Of a stretch of DNA of 35,429 nucleotides, positions 1 through 9,407 are shown in pieces (positions within the stretch are counted from its first letter, which is position 1; every line of letters begins with the position of its first letter). The position numbers and the translations under genes are program-made. The stretch is taken from assembly GCA_013388515.1 (NCBI GenBank), contig JACAFC010000139.1, positions 1 through 35,429 on the forward strand, given 5' to 3'. Under the pieces are notes generated by a model. It had not been told where the DNA came from. It saw only the letters and a program-made list of their open reading frames with translations, and ran no database searches. The stretch comes from Ignavibacteriaceae bacterium (lineage in GTDB: Bacteria; Bacteroidota; Ignavibacteria; Ignavibacteriales; Ignavibacteriaceae).

Positions 1-366
1 CCAATTCCAATCTTTTTCGATATTAGCCCCGTTTACTACGAGCATAAATTCTTGCTCATTAAATCGATAAACCAGCAAATCATCTACTATTGTCCCATTT
101 TCGTAACACATAGCCGAATACTGTACCCTTCCAGGAAATAAAATTGAGGCATCATTCACTGTAATGTTTTGAACAAAGTCCAGAGCATTTTTGCCGGATA
201 CGAATATTTCTCCCATATGCGATACATCAAACACACCAACCGAATTTCTTACAGCTTTATGTTCTGCAATAATGGAAGTGTATTGAATAGGCATTAGGTA
301 GCCTGCAAATTCAACTATCTTTGCTCCAAGATTTTTATGGATACTATAAAATTTGGTTTCTTTCAT
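1..366 (-). CDS. gcvT: Aminomethyltransferase, glycine cleavage system T protein (N-terminal part)
   Basis: This is the first 122 codons of the T protein; the rest lies beyond the left edge. The T protein takes the aminomethyl group from lipoylated H protein and, with tetrahydrofolate, releases ammonia and methylene-THF in the cytoplasm. I translated it from the ATG at 364-366. It shows the family opening, with a folate-site segment GVFDVSHMGE at residues 44-53, ITVND at 68-72 and the VVNGAN segment near 110-115, all at the usual distances from the N-terminus. It starts 36 bases after the rng stop on the same strand, so it may be read through from rng, although the functions are unrelated. 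No frameshift is seen in the visible part. Confidence 0.95.
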   Translation of the reverse strand, partial: MKETKFYSIHKNLGAKIVEFAGYLMPIQYTSIIAEHKAVRNSVGVFDVSHMGEIFVSGKNALDFVQNITVNDASILFPGRVQYSAMCYENGTIVDDLLVYRFNEQEFMLVVNGANIEKDWNW

Positions 367-402
367 TTTTCTGCAAATTCCTTATAAACAAAGTATAATT
401 TC

Positions 403-1980
403 TTAATTAAAAATTTCGGTTAGCTCATTTCCGGTTTTTGCAGATACGAATTTCAGTTGTCCTATCTGCATATCCTTATCTTCTTCAATTTTTATCCTAA
501 TTAGATATTTTAACTGCAGCTTAAAAATTGAACCATCTCTTCCTTCTCGAAGCCTCATTGCGAAAAGTGGATGGCATTTAAGAATTAATCTTCTTTCACT
601 AGATGTTTTTCTAAATTTTTTAATCCATTCTTCAAGGTCGTAAACAATATGCGAGTGTTTTGTTAAAAGACCTGAACCTAGGCAATAAGGACACACTTCC
701 TTCATTGTTTGCATTATATTTTGCCTGATTCGCTGTCTGGTAATTTGGACTAATCCGAAGTCAGACATAGGTAATACCGTAACTTTAGCTCTGTCTCTCC
801 TGAATTCCTTTTTTAATTCATCAAATATTTTCTTCTTATTTTTTTCTTCTTCTAGATCAATAAAATCAACTACTATAATTCCACCTATGTCTCGCAATCT
901 CAATTGTCTAGCAATTTCGCGAGCTGCTTCCAAATCGGTTTTTAATGAATTTAATTCTTGCTCCTTGCTTTTAGCATACCGCCCGCTGTTAACATCAACA
1001 ACAACCATGGCTTCGGTGTGGTCAATAATTAAATAGCCGCCGCTCGGAAGCGGAACTTTTCTGCTCATCAGCGTTTTAATTTGCTCTTCAATTTTGAAAG
1101 AATCAAAAATTGAAGTGCCTGATGGGAATAGTTCTATTTTATCAGCAAGGTTTGGTTGAACAACCTGTACATAACTTTTGATTTGTTTGTAAAGCTTTTT
1201 TGAGTCAATAAAGACTTTTGTTATATCGGGAGTAAATAAATCTCTAATTACGCTTGAAGTAGTATTTAAATCTTGAAAAATTAATGATGGGGGTTTCTCT
1301 GTTTTAACATTGGCTTCTATTTCCTGCCAGGTTTTCATCAAATTTTTCAGATCATCTTTTAGAGCATCTTCAGATTGGTCCTTAGCCACGGTACGAATTA
1401 TCAAGCCATAATTTTTAGGTAGAATTCCTCGTGCAATATGGCGCAATCGTTTACGCTCCCTAAAATCGGAAATCTTCTTTGAAATACCGACCTTTCCATC
1501 AAAAGGAAGCAAGACACAAAAACGACCCGCTAAAGAAATTGACGAACTTACTCGAACGCCTTTGTTATTTACAGGTTCCTTAGTTATTTGTACAAGAATT
1601 TCTTGGCCTTTTTGAAGCTTGGGAATAGCGGGTTTGGTTGAATTATCAGAGTGGTTTCTGTTTTGTGTATCGGACCGTTTCTGAGTATCATCATCGTCCT
1701 CATCGTCAACATCAGAATCATCGTCTCCGATCATATCTTGCAGCTGCTTAGTCGATTCACCAATATCTGAAAAATGCAGGAATGCATCATGCTTCATTCC
1801 AATATCTATAAACGCAGCTTTTATACCTGGCAAAACACGAGCGACTTTGCCGAGGTAAATGTCACCAACTGTTCTTCTGTTTTCCGGATAGTCTACAAAG
1901 AAGTCGGCTAAATATCCGTCTTCGGTTATAGCTACACGTGTTTGTACAGCAGTTGAATTGATTACAATCTCTTTTACCAT
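403..1980 (-). CDS. rng: Ribonuclease G (RNase E/G family)
   Basis: Endoribonuclease that cuts single-stranded, AU-rich RNA for rRNA maturation and mRNA decay. The 525-residue protein has an N-terminal S1 domain (about 37-150), an RNase H-like/DNase I-like catalytic core, and the Zn-link C430-P-Y-C433 that joins subunits. The Mg-binding pair is intact: D329 in VDVNSG and D372 in VVDFIDL, 43 residues apart as in E. coli RNase E (D303/D346). N331 is also present. The S1 domain carries an unusual insert at about 81-120 containing an almost pure Asp/Glu run (86-98) followed by a polar stretch. There is no long C-terminal degradosome scaffold, so it is RNase G rather than E. It follows pnp after 207 bases. 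That places the two RNA-decay enzymes side by side. Confidence 0.95.
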   Translation of the reverse strand: MVKEIVINSTAVQTRVAITEDGYLADFFVDYPENRRTVGDIYLGKVARVLPGIKAAFIDIGMKHDAFLHFSDIGESTKQLQDMIGDDDSDVDDEDDDDTQKRSDTQNRNHSDNSTKPAIPKLQKGQEILVQITKEPVNNKGVRVSSSISLAGRFCVLLPFDGKVGISKKISDFRERKRLRHIARGILPKNYGLIIRTVAKDQSEDALKDDLKNLMKTWQEIEANVKTEKPPSLIFQDLNTTSSVIRDLFTPDITKVFIDSKKLYKQIKSYVQVVQPNLADKIELFPSGTSIFDSFKIEEQIKTLMSRKVPLPSGGYLIIDHTEAMVVVDVNSGRYAKSKEQELNSLKTDLEAAREIARQLRLRDIGGIIVVDFIDLEEEKNKKKIFDELKKEFRRDRAKVTVLPMSDFGLVQITRQRIRQNIMQTMKEVCPYCLGSGLLTKHSHIVYDLEEWIKKFRKTSSERRLILKCHPLFAMRLREGRDGSIFKLQLKYLIRIKIEEDKDMQIGQLKFVSAKTGNELTEIFN

Positions 1981-2187
1981 AAAGGAAAAACTCTTTGAAT
2001 GAAATAAAATATTTCACTAAATAAAAATTTGTTGTAGAATGATTCGAGCCAGGATAATTTGGCTTGCACAGTTCCAAAACATGTGAAACTGCTAATAAAC
2101 ACTGATGCCAAGAAATAAATGTGTTAAATCCCAAGCACGAACCTGTTAAAATAATTTTGAAAAAAACTTTTTGTTTTATATAGGAAA
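1981..2187 (-). other. pnp-rng intergenic spacer
   Basis: This is the longest gap in the minus-strand cluster. I see no convincing coding frame: an overlapping 90-codon frame reaching into rng has Cys-rich, low-complexity composition and no family look. On the minus strand there is a small hairpin (CAGTTTC pairing with GGAACTG, one G-U pair). Just after the pnp stop an A-run followed by a T-run could act as a weak AT-only terminator. No promoter of the TAnnTTTG type was found in front of rng. Confidence 0.4.
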
Positions 2188-4287
2188 CTATTCTGTTTTA
2201 TTTTCGTTGTTATTTTCTTTTAATAATTCTTTTCGGCTAAGTGAAAACTTACCATTTTCAATTTTGAGCAGCTTAACGGTAACTTTGTCACCTTCCTTAA
2301 AATAATCTGTTACTTTATTTACTCTCTTATTATCGATTTGAGAGATATGCAGCAATCCTTCTTTACCTGGTAAAATTTCGACAAAAGCACCAAAATCCAT
2401 AATCTTGGTAATTATTCCATCATAAACTTCACCAACTTCTGGAGTTGCTGTCATTTTTTTAATGTACTCTTTACACTTGGTTGCACTTTCCTTATTTGGA
2501 GAAGCGATATTCACGGTACCATCATCATCAATTGCAATCTCAACTCCGAACAATCTCTGCATTCCTTGTATGGTTTTACCGCCAGGACCAATGATCAATC
2601 CAATTTGATCAGTATCTACCTTCATGGTTATTAAGCGCGGTGCATATTGAGATAGAAATTCTCTGGGCTGACTGATGGCCTCATTCATAATTTTTAGAAT
2701 GTGCAGGCGGCCTTCTTTAGCTTGCTGCAACGCTTTCTCCATTATTTCAAAAGATATGCCATGAATCTTAATGTCCATTTGGAAAGCAGTAATACCTCCA
2801 TCTGTCCCGGCAACCTTAAAATCCATATCTCCAAGGTGATCTTCATTTCCCAAAATATCAGAAAGTATTGCATATTTATCGCCTTCTTTTACCAGCCCCA
2901 TAGCAATACCGGCAACAGCTTTTTTAATAGGAACACCGCCATCCATTAATGATAATGAACCTGCACACACTGTAGCCATTGAAGAACTGCTATTAGATTC
3001 CAAAATATCAGAGATTATTCGCAATGTATAAGGAAATTGATCTTCGGGAGGGATAACAGCCTTAAGAGCCCTTTCTGCTAAATGGCCGTGACCGATTTCC
3101 CTTCTTCCCACTCCGGACATTTTACCTACCTCTCCTACACTAAAAGGAGGAAAGTTGTAATGAAGCATAAACTTTTTTGTGTACTCCTCCAGCAAACCAT
3201 CAATTATTTGCTCATCGTTCTTGGTTCCTAGAGTTATGGTAGTTAAGCTTTGTGTTTCTCCGCGTGTAAATAAAACAGAACCATGGGTTCGCGGTAATAT
3301 TCCTAAATCAATTGTAATTGGACGAATCTGCGTAGTACTTCTTCCATCGAGCCGAATTCCTTCATTTAAAATTCTTTCTCTCATAAATTGTTTTTCGAGA
3401 TCATGAAGCAATTCGCCAAAAACTTTTTCTTGCTCAGGATATTTTTCTGATAAAGCAGATTTTACTAAGTCTAATAATTCACTGTTTTTTTGGCTTCGCT
3501 CTTCTTTAGTTAAAACAGAGTGTACTATTGCTTTCAGTTTATCGTATGCAAGATCATAAACATCCTTTTTCAAGGATTCGTCAACCGAAACTTGCGAAAT
3601 AATCATTTTAGGTTTTCCTAGTTCCGATCTTAGTTCATTCTGAAGCTGCACAAGCTTTTTTATTTCTTGATGAGCGAATTTTAGAGCATCAAGCAATTCG
3701 GTTTCGCTTATTTGGTTTGATTCACCCTCAACCATCATCAAGGAATCCTCAGTTCCACCAACTACCAGATCAATATCACACTCCTTCAGCTGCTGAAAAG
3801 TCGGGTTGACAATTAAGTTACCATCAAGTCTTCCGACTCTTACTTCGCCCATTGGTCCATCAAAGGGAATATCAGATATTGTTAAGGCAGCAGAAGCTCC
3901 AACCGCAGCAAGCACATCTGCATCATTTTCACCATCGTGTGAAAGAACAAATGCAATAACTTGAGTTTCATTTTTAAAGTCGCTGGGGAAAAGAGGGCGA
4001 ATAGGGCGGTCTATTAGTCTCGCACTTAAAATCTCTTTTTCACTTGGCCGTCCTTCTCTTTTGATATATCCGCCAGGAAATTTTCCAGCAGCCGAAGTTT
4101 TTTCTCTATATTCAACTTGGAGAGGGAAGAAGTCCTGATCTGGCTTGACATCATGGGAAGCAACAGCAGTTACAAGCACCATTGTATCACCATACCTAAC
4201 CATAACAGCGCCATTGGCTTGTTTTGCAAACCGTCCTGTTTCAATTGTTAATAATTTGCCGCCTATTTCAATTTGTTTAGTAACCAT
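2188..4287 (-). CDS. pnp: Polyribonucleotide nucleotidyltransferase (PNPase)
   Basis: Trimeric 3'-5' exoribonuclease that uses phosphate to degrade RNA, releasing nucleoside diphosphates; it can also add tails. The 699-residue length is typical. It contains two RNase PH-like halves (the second includes the active-site segment DFKVAGTDGG and QMDIK), a KH domain at about 555-613 with the RNA-binding loop GPGG at 567-570, and a C-terminal S1 domain at about 619-687. It begins 12 bases after the rpsO stop, the conserved rpsO-pnp arrangement. In other bacteria PNPase controls its own mRNA through the leader between these genes. The very short gap here leaves little room for the E. coli-type RNase III stem, so that mode of control is doubtful. 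Confidence 0.98.
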   Translation of the reverse strand: MVTKQIEIGGKLLTIETGRFAKQANGAVMVRYGDTMVLVTAVASHDVKPDQDFFPLQVEYREKTSAAGKFPGGYIKREGRPSEKEILSARLIDRPIRPLFPSDFKNETQVIAFVLSHDGENDADVLAAVGASAALTISDIPFDGPMGEVRVGRLDGNLIVNPTFQQLKECDIDLVVGGTEDSLMMVEGESNQISETELLDALKFAHQEIKKLVQLQNELRSELGKPKMIISQVSVDESLKKDVYDLAYDKLKAIVHSVLTKEERSQKNSELLDLVKSALSEKYPEQEKVFGELLHDLEKQFMRERILNEGIRLDGRSTTQIRPITIDLGILPRTHGSVLFTRGETQSLTTITLGTKNDEQIIDGLLEEYTKKFMLHYNFPPFSVGEVGKMSGVGRREIGHGHLAERALKAVIPPEDQFPYTLRIISDILESNSSSSMATVCAGSLSLMDGGVPIKKAVAGIAMGLVKEGDKYAILSDILGNEDHLGDMDFKVAGTDGGITAFQMDIKIHGISFEIMEKALQQAKEGRLHILKIMNEAISQPREFLSQYAPRLITMKVDTDQIGLIIGPGGKTIQGMQRLFGVEIAIDDDGTVNIASPNKESATKCKEYIKKMTATPEVGEVYDGIITKIMDFGAFVEILPGKEGLLHISQIDNKRVNKVTDYFKEGDKVTVKLLKIENGKFSLSRKELLKENNNENKTE

Positions 4288-4299
4288 TAGGAAAAACCT

Positions 4300-4563
4300 T
4301 TACTTTCTTATATTTAATTCTTTGATGATTGCTCTGTAACGTGCTATATCTTTATTCATAAGATAATCGAGCAATCTTCTTCTTTTACCAACCATCATCA
4401 TCAAGCCGCGCCTTGAGTGATGATCTTTTTTATGTGCATTAAAGTGATCTGTAAGATCGTTAATCCGTTTTGTAAGTAAGGCAATTTGCACTTCGGCCTT
4501 ACCGGAATCTTTTTCGTTTGCTCCAAATTTTTTAACCAGCTCGAGCTTTTCTTCTTTAGTCAT
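4300..4563 (-). CDS. rpsO: 30S ribosomal protein S15
   Basis: Primary 16S rRNA-binding protein of the small-subunit platform. The 87-residue length is close to the usual 89. The family pattern is clear: the central loop with LTxRIxxLTxHF at about 30-41, [10 protein letters not shown] around residues 45-54, and the C-terminal helix with RRRLLDYL. It lies between ribF (67 bases upstream) and pnp (12 bases downstream). In E. coli S15 represses its own translation by binding a leader fold. The 67-base leader here shows only a weak 5-bp inverted repeat, so I make no claim of autoregulation. Confidence 0.98.
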   Translation of the reverse strand: MTKEEKLELVKKFGANEKDSGKAEVQIALLTKRINDLTDHFNAHKKDHHSRRGLMMMVGKRRRLLDYLMNKDIARYRAIIKELNIRK

Positions 4564-4630
4564 GTTTGACCTTTCGTTTTGTTTATCAATGTAATCCCAG
4601 AGGAAACCAGGATTAATTTATTTTTAAAAA

Positions 4631-5590
4631 TTAATTAAAGTTTTGGGTTTCAAGTTTATTAATTCTAGCAAAAATCTTTTCTCCGGCTTCTTTGTCTTTA
4701 TTCATTTGATTAATTAAATCTTCCGGAGATGAAAATTTTTCTTCTTGGCGAATTTTATCAACCATCATAATATTAATTTTTTGATGATAAATATTCCTGT
4801 TGAAATTATAAATATACACTTCCGTTACTGTTTCACCATTATCATAAAAAGTAGGTCTCTTTCCAATACTTAATAGACCTTCAGCTCTTTGATTTTCAAT
4901 AATAACATAGCACGCATAAATACCCAAACCAGGAAGAAGCTTATCGTTGTCTTCCAGCTTTACATTCGCAGTTGGATACCCAAGCAAACGCCCTCTTTTA
5001 TCTCCTTCTATAACGGTGCCTGTAAAAGAATAATTGCGGCCTAAAAGTGAATTTGCTTTTAGGATATCACCTTCTATTAGAGCATTCCTTATTTTTGTAC
5101 TGCTTACAACATCACCATTGAATTTAAACTCATTTACAACAGTAATGTCAAACTTAAAATCGACCCCTAGTGCTTTTAGAGTTTCAGAAGTGCCCTCTCT
5201 CCCCTTTCCAAATTTATGATCGTGCCCGATTACAATTTCTTTTAACCCAATTTTATTTATGATATAATTTTTGATGAAATCTAATGGTAATTGTTGAGAA
5301 AAATCAGCAGTAAAATTAATGATGAAAAGATTGTCCAGCCCAAGTTCCTTTAAAATTGAAATTTTCTCATCAGGAGTACTTAACAATTTCAAACCATTTG
5401 CTTTAGAAATAACCTTCCGTGGATGGGGATGGAATGTAATCAATAAATTTCTTGCTTTATGAAACTTACTCCTTTCAAAAAGTTTTCTTAGGATTTCTTG
5501 GTGTCCTAAATGAATACCATCAAAAGTTCCGATGGTTAAAACAGTATTCGGATCGAATTCTATTTCATTTAAATGTCTAAATATTTTCAT
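4631..5590 (-). CDS. ribF: Bifunctional riboflavin kinase / FAD synthetase
   Basis: Makes FMN from riboflavin and ATP and then FAD from FMN and ATP, in the cytoplasm. The 319-residue protein has an N-terminal nucleotidyltransferase domain with the phosphate-binding loop G21-TFDGIHLGH-30, HPHP at 54-57 and the SSTKIR segment at 163-168. The C-terminal riboflavin kinase domain has the GYPTAN motif at 204-209. Both activities therefore look intact. It starts 25 bases after the truB stop and is part of the long minus-strand operon. The truB-ribF-rpsO order is widely conserved. No FMN riboswitch is visible in front of it, as expected for a gene inside an operon. Confidence 0.97.
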   Translation of the reverse strand: MKIFRHLNEIEFDPNTVLTIGTFDGIHLGHQEILRKLFERSKFHKARNLLITFHPHPRKVISKANGLKLLSTPDEKISILKELGLDNLFIINFTADFSQQLPLDFIKNYIINKIGLKEIVIGHDHKFGKGREGTSETLKALGVDFKFDITVVNEFKFNGDVVSSTKIRNALIEGDILKANSLLGRNYSFTGTVIEGDKRGRLLGYPTANVKLEDNDKLLPGLGIYACYVIIENQRAEGLLSIGKRPTFYDNGETVTEVYIYNFNRNIYHQKINIMMVDKIRQEEKFSSPEDLINQMNKDKEAGEKIFARINKLETQNFN

Positions 5591-5615
5591 CCGATATTAA
5601 AAAATTTTCTCAAAA

Positions 5616-6362
5616 TTATTGAACGCTAGTTTCTAATTCCAATTTGTTCGATAGTTGAGGCTGCTGAGCAAGATATTTAAACTCTTCCATTGTTAAAGCA
5701 TCGTGAACATTATAATCTCCAATGGCTGTTCTGCGTAAAGCACTAAGAACGGCACCACAGCCAATTGTATCCCCAATATCATTAGCAATGGAACGAATAT
5801 ATGTACCCTTTGAACACTTAATTCTGAAATCAATATTGGGTTTTTTAATGCTTAAAATTTCAAACATATAAACAGCTACTTCTCTCGGTTCTAGTTTAAC
5901 CGACTTACCTTTTCGAGCAAAGTTATATAATGATTTTCCCTTAAATTTAATGGCTGAATAAATCGGCGGTACTTGTTGGATTTTACCAACAAATTTATCA
6001 CGAGCAGCAAAAATTTCTTCGTCTTTAATTGATGAAACATCAAAGCTGCCAACTAAATCCGTTTCAAGATCCATTGATTTTGATTTTTTGCCCAATAAAA
6101 TTGTACCTGTGTAAGTTTTATCTAAATCTTGAAATGATAATACCTCTTTCGTCTTTTTGCCAGTACAAATTATTAGTAAACCCGTAGCCATTGGATCGAG
6201 TGTACCGGCATGCCCAACTTTGGCAACATTAACTAACTTTCTTACTTTAGCAACAACGTCAAAAGACGTCCAATTTAATGGCTTGTCTATCAGAATAATT
6301 TCACCGGCAGCAAAATCAAAAGCTTTTAGATCAGTTGTTCCCTTTTTTATCATCATTTTCAT
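5616..6362 (-). CDS. truB: tRNA pseudouridine(55) synthase
   Basis: Isomerises U55 in the T-loop of tRNAs. The 248-residue protein keeps the catalytic motif VGHAGTLDPMATG with the nucleophile D56, the KxYTGT segment, a Tyr-containing PPIYSAIKFKG region, and the KCSKGTYIRSIANDIG motif near the C-terminal third. It lacks the extended PUA domain of longer TruB proteins, which is common in Bacteroidota. The start region MKMM lies inside the end of rbfA: the first ATG gives a 32-base overlap, and the two later ATGs still overlap. An AAGGA-like sequence precedes them. Translation is probably coupled to rbfA. Confidence 0.96.
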   Translation of the reverse strand: MKMMIKKGTTDLKAFDFAAGEIILIDKPLNWTSFDVVAKVRKLVNVAKVGHAGTLDPMATGLLIICTGKKTKEVLSFQDLDKTYTGTILLGKKSKSMDLETDLVGSFDVSSIKDEEIFAARDKFVGKIQQVPPIYSAIKFKGKSLYNFARKGKSVKLEPREVAVYMFEILSIKKPNIDFRIKCSKGTYIRSIANDIGDTIGCGAVLSALRRTAIGDYNVHDALTMEEFKYLAQQPQLSNKLELETSVQ

Positions 6363-6690
6363 GAATTTTTTTAATCAATCCTTCGATTTTTTCAACGTAA
6401 TCAAGACTATCATCTAGAAAAAATTTAAGTTCGGGAACAAACTTTATGGTTATTCGAGATGCTAGTTCGGAGCGGATGAATTTAGTTTTTGACTTAACTT
6501 TTTCCAGAACCTCATCCCTTTTATCTTTTTCGAAGATGGAAATATAAACCCTGGCTATTTTTAAATCAGCGCTTACTTTAACATTTGTAATTGTTATTAG
6601 CCCAGAATCTAAATTTTGCAGTTTGAAAAGAAATATAAGACTAATTTCCTCTTTTATAAGATTTTCTATTTTGTCAATTCTGTGCGACAT
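6331..6690 (-). CDS. rbfA: Ribosome-binding factor A
   Basis: Small KH-fold protein (119 residues, normal length) that binds the 30S subunit and helps late 16S rRNA maturation and cold adaptation. Family features are the opening SHRIDKIENLIKEEIS, the central strand pattern ITITNVKVSADLKIARVYISI, and the RSELASRITIKFVPELKFFLDDSLDY motif region (about 73-97). It lies 91 bases after infB and overlaps truB by 32 bases, the usual infB-rbfA-truB order. The C-terminal tail is short and charged. Confidence 0.96.
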   Translation of the reverse strand: MSHRIDKIENLIKEEISLIFLFKLQNLDSGLITITNVKVSADLKIARVYISIFEKDKRDEVLEKVKSKTKFIRSELASRITIKFVPELKFFLDDSLDYVEKIEGLIKKIHENDDKKGNN

Positions 6691-6781
6691 ATTTTGTATC
6701 CATTCATAACCTTATTTGCTGATCTCATAACCTCTTATTGCACAATTTTTCGAATAAACTCCAACATAATTTAAGGGAATA

Positions 6782-9388
6782 TTATGCAAGCTTCTTTTTT
6801 GTTTCAATAATTTTATATCCCTCTATTATATCACCAAGCTTAACATCGTTAAAATTTGCGATGCTGATACCGCACTCGTACCCGGCATCAACTTCGCGAA
6901 CATCATCTTTAAATCTTTTCAACGAAACTATTTCGCCATCATGAACAATTATTCCATCTCTTATTAATCTAATTTTGTTACTCCTTGCAATTTTACCTTC
7001 CTGAACATAGCAGCCTGCCACAGTACCAAATTTGGGAACCTTGAAAGTATCTCTAACTTCAACTGTAGCTGTAATTTCTTCAGATAGAACTGGCGATAGC
7101 ATTCCTTCAAGTGCAGATTTTACTTCATTTATAGCATCATATATAATGTTATAAAGTCTAATATCTACTTTATTTGTTTCTGCAAGTTTCCTAGCATTTA
7201 AATTGGGACGAACATGGAAACCAACAATAATTGCATTTGAAGCAGATGCTAAAAGAACATCGCTTTCAGATATTCCCCCAACACCCTTATGAATTACCCT
7301 AACAACAACTTCTTGATTTGTTAGCTTCATAAGTGAATCTGATAGTGCTTCAACAGAACCATCAACATCGCCTTTTACTATTAAAGCCAGCTCCTTAACT
7401 CCACCAATGCTGATTTGCTGAGCAATTTCATCAAGAGTAATATGATGCACTTGTTTCTGATCTTGTTCACGCCTTAACTGCTGACGTTTTAGTCCAATCT
7501 CTCGTGCTTCTCTTTCAGATTCAACTACTACAAAAGTATCTCCTGCCTGGGGGGCTCCTTCAAATCCAAGAACGAGAACTGGTGTGGCTGGGGGAGCTTC
7601 ATATAATTTGTTGCCCCGCTCATCAAACATAGCACGTACTTTCCCATAATAAATTCCTGCAACAAAAGGATCACCAATTCGCAGCGTTCCTTTTTGAACC
7701 AAAATAGTTCCTGTAATACCCCTTCCTTTATCTAATTCTGCTTCAACAACTGCACCGCGCGCAGGCCTATTGGGGTTGGCTTTTAGATCTAGGACATCTG
7801 CTTCAAGTAAAATTAAATCAAGTAAATTAGCAACATTATGACCGGTTTTTGCAGAAATTTCAATACATTGATATTTTCCACCCCATTCCTCAACAAGTAC
7901 ATTTCTATCAGCAAGCTGTTGTTTAATTTTATCTATGTTGGCGCCTGGTTTATCTATTTTATTTATTGCGATTACTATGGGTACGCGAGCGGCTTGAGCA
8001 TGATTGATAGCTTCAACTGTTTGGGGCATTACTGCATCATCAGCGGCAACAACCAAAACAACTATGTCTGTAACTTGTGCACCTCGAGCACGCATTGCTG
8101 TAAATGCTTCATGACCAGGCGTGTCTAGAAAGGCGATATACTTTCCATTACCTACATCTACTTTATAGGCACCAATATGTTGGGTTATTCCGCCCGATTC
8201 ACCAGCCACCACATTTGTTCTTCTTATATAATCCAAAAGCGAAGTTTTTCCGTGATCGACATGACCCATTATTGTTACTACAGGGGGTCTTGGTTTAAGG
8301 TCCTCGGGATAATCTTCAATATCCTCAAGTGCTTCTGATGTATATTCTTTCTCAAATTCAACCTCAAAACCAAATTCGTCAGCTACGAGGGTAATTGTTT
8401 CTACATCTAATCGTTGATTGATTGAAACCATTAACCCGAGCCCGATACATTTTGATATTACTTCGCTTACTTGCACACCCATAAGGTTTGCTAATTCGTT
8501 CACCGCAATGAACTCAGTTACGGTAAGCTTGCTCTTTTGTTTTTCTTTTTCTTCTATTCTTCTTTCTTCAGCTTCTTCTCGTTCTTTTTTCTTTTTTCTG
8601 CGCATAAGAGCCCGTGATGAAAGAGAAGTATCATCCATACTAAGAAGAGTTTTTCTTATTGCCTCTTTTACTTCCTTCTGATCAATTTCAAATTTTTTAA
8701 CTCTTTTTCTTTTTTTAGCCTCAGGCACTTCTTCAATCGGTACATCTGCAGCTTTTTTCTTGGTTTTAGGTTTTTTCTTTTTCTTAATTACCTCGCCTGT
8801 TACAAGTGATTTCCCTTGAGATTCTCCTTCGACCGGCTGAGTTGTTTTTTCTGGAACTTTTGTTACCTCATCAAGATCCATTTTCCCAACAACCTTCAGA
8901 CCCTTCATTCGTTTTTCGGGGATATGTGTTGGGGTTATTTCAGTTTCGATGGTGTGTTCTACCTGAATTTCTTTCTCAGAAATTTGCTCCAAAATAACTT
9001 CTGCAACAGGTACATCTGTAATTGCTTCGGGTACCTCTTTTGCTTCTTCTTCTCCAATTTTTGCTTCAATTTCCTCAGCAATAATTTCCTGAATTTCTAT
9101 TGCCGGCTCAGGTTCAGGTGCTTTCTTTGGTATTACAGGCTCTTCTTCTATCTTATCGGAGCGTTTCTTATTGAATTCAGCAATTTTTTTGTAGTGCTTT
9201 TCTGCTTTTTCAATATCTTTTTTAAAATGTTCATTAACCTCGCTTATCATCTCGTCTGTAAGCATAGACATATGGGTCTTAACGTCGTGTCCTTTCTTTT
9301 GAAGGAACTCGAGGATTGTCTCTGCTGCAAGATTGTATTCAGAAGCTAATTTGTAAACGCGTATTTTTTTATTTTTTGTATCGGACAT
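6782..9388 (-). CDS. infB: Translation initiation factor IF-2
   Basis: GTPase that brings initiator tRNA to the 30S subunit and promotes subunit joining. At 868 residues it is a usual length for this phylum. The N-terminus (1-60) has an IF2N-like fold. Residues 80-285 are a Glu/Lys-rich, poorly ordered linker, and a second IF2N segment follows at about 287-345. The G domain has G1 GHVDHGKT at 375-382, G3 DTPGHE at 422-427 and G4 NKID at 476-479. Domains II-IV follow to the end. It starts 19 bases after nusA. The repetitive charged linker produces long antisense open frames, which are not genes. Confidence 0.98.
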   Translation of the reverse strand: MSDTKNKKIRVYKLASEYNLAAETILEFLQKKGHDVKTHMSMLTDEMISEVNEHFKKDIEKAEKHYKKIAEFNKKRSDKIEEEPVIPKKAPEPEPAIEIQEIIAEEIEAKIGEEEAKEVPEAITDVPVAEVILEQISEKEIQVEHTIETEITPTHIPEKRMKGLKVVGKMDLDEVTKVPEKTTQPVEGESQGKSLVTGEVIKKKKKPKTKKKAADVPIEEVPEAKKRKRVKKFEIDQKEVKEAIRKTLLSMDDTSLSSRALMRRKKKKEREEAEERRIEEKEKQKSKLTVTEFIAVNELANLMGVQVSEVISKCIGLGLMVSINQRLDVETITLVADEFGFEVEFEKEYTSEALEDIEDYPEDLKPRPPVVTIMGHVDHGKTSLLDYIRRTNVVAGESGGITQHIGAYKVDVGNGKYIAFLDTPGHEAFTAMRARGAQVTDIVVLVVAADDAVMPQTVEAINHAQAARVPIVIAINKIDKPGANIDKIKQQLADRNVLVEEWGGKYQCIEISAKTGHNVANLLDLILLEADVLDLKANPNRPARGAVVEAELDKGRGITGTILVQKGTLRIGDPFVAGIYYGKVRAMFDERGNKLYEAPPATPVLVLGFEGAPQAGDTFVVVESEREAREIGLKRQQLRREQDQKQVHHITLDEIAQQISIGGVKELALIVKGDVDGSVEALSDSLMKLTNQEVVVRVIHKGVGGISESDVLLASASNAIIVGFHVRPNLNARKLAETNKVDIRLYNIIYDAINEVKSALEGMLSPVLSEEITATVEVRDTFKVPKFGTVAGCYVQEGKIARSNKIRLIRDGIIVHDGEIVSLKRFKDDVREVDAGYECGISIANFNDVKLGDIIEGYKIIETKKKLA

Positions 9389-9407
9389 GTTGAAAAATGC
9401 CTTTTAA

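Noticed and set aside
1862-2134. 90-codon minus-strand open frame overlapping the rng start
   Set aside because: Cys/Asn-rich composition, overlap with rng and no ribosome site argue against a gene.
1981-2187. tRNA-like GGCTCGAATC stretch on the minus strand
   Set aside because: Neither the T-stem nor an acceptor stem forms; the resemblance is limited to the T-loop sequence.
8816-9349. 177-codon plus-strand open frame opposite infB
   Set aside because: It is Phe/Cys-rich antisense of the Glu/Lys-rich IF-2 linker, and no homologue-like pattern is seen.
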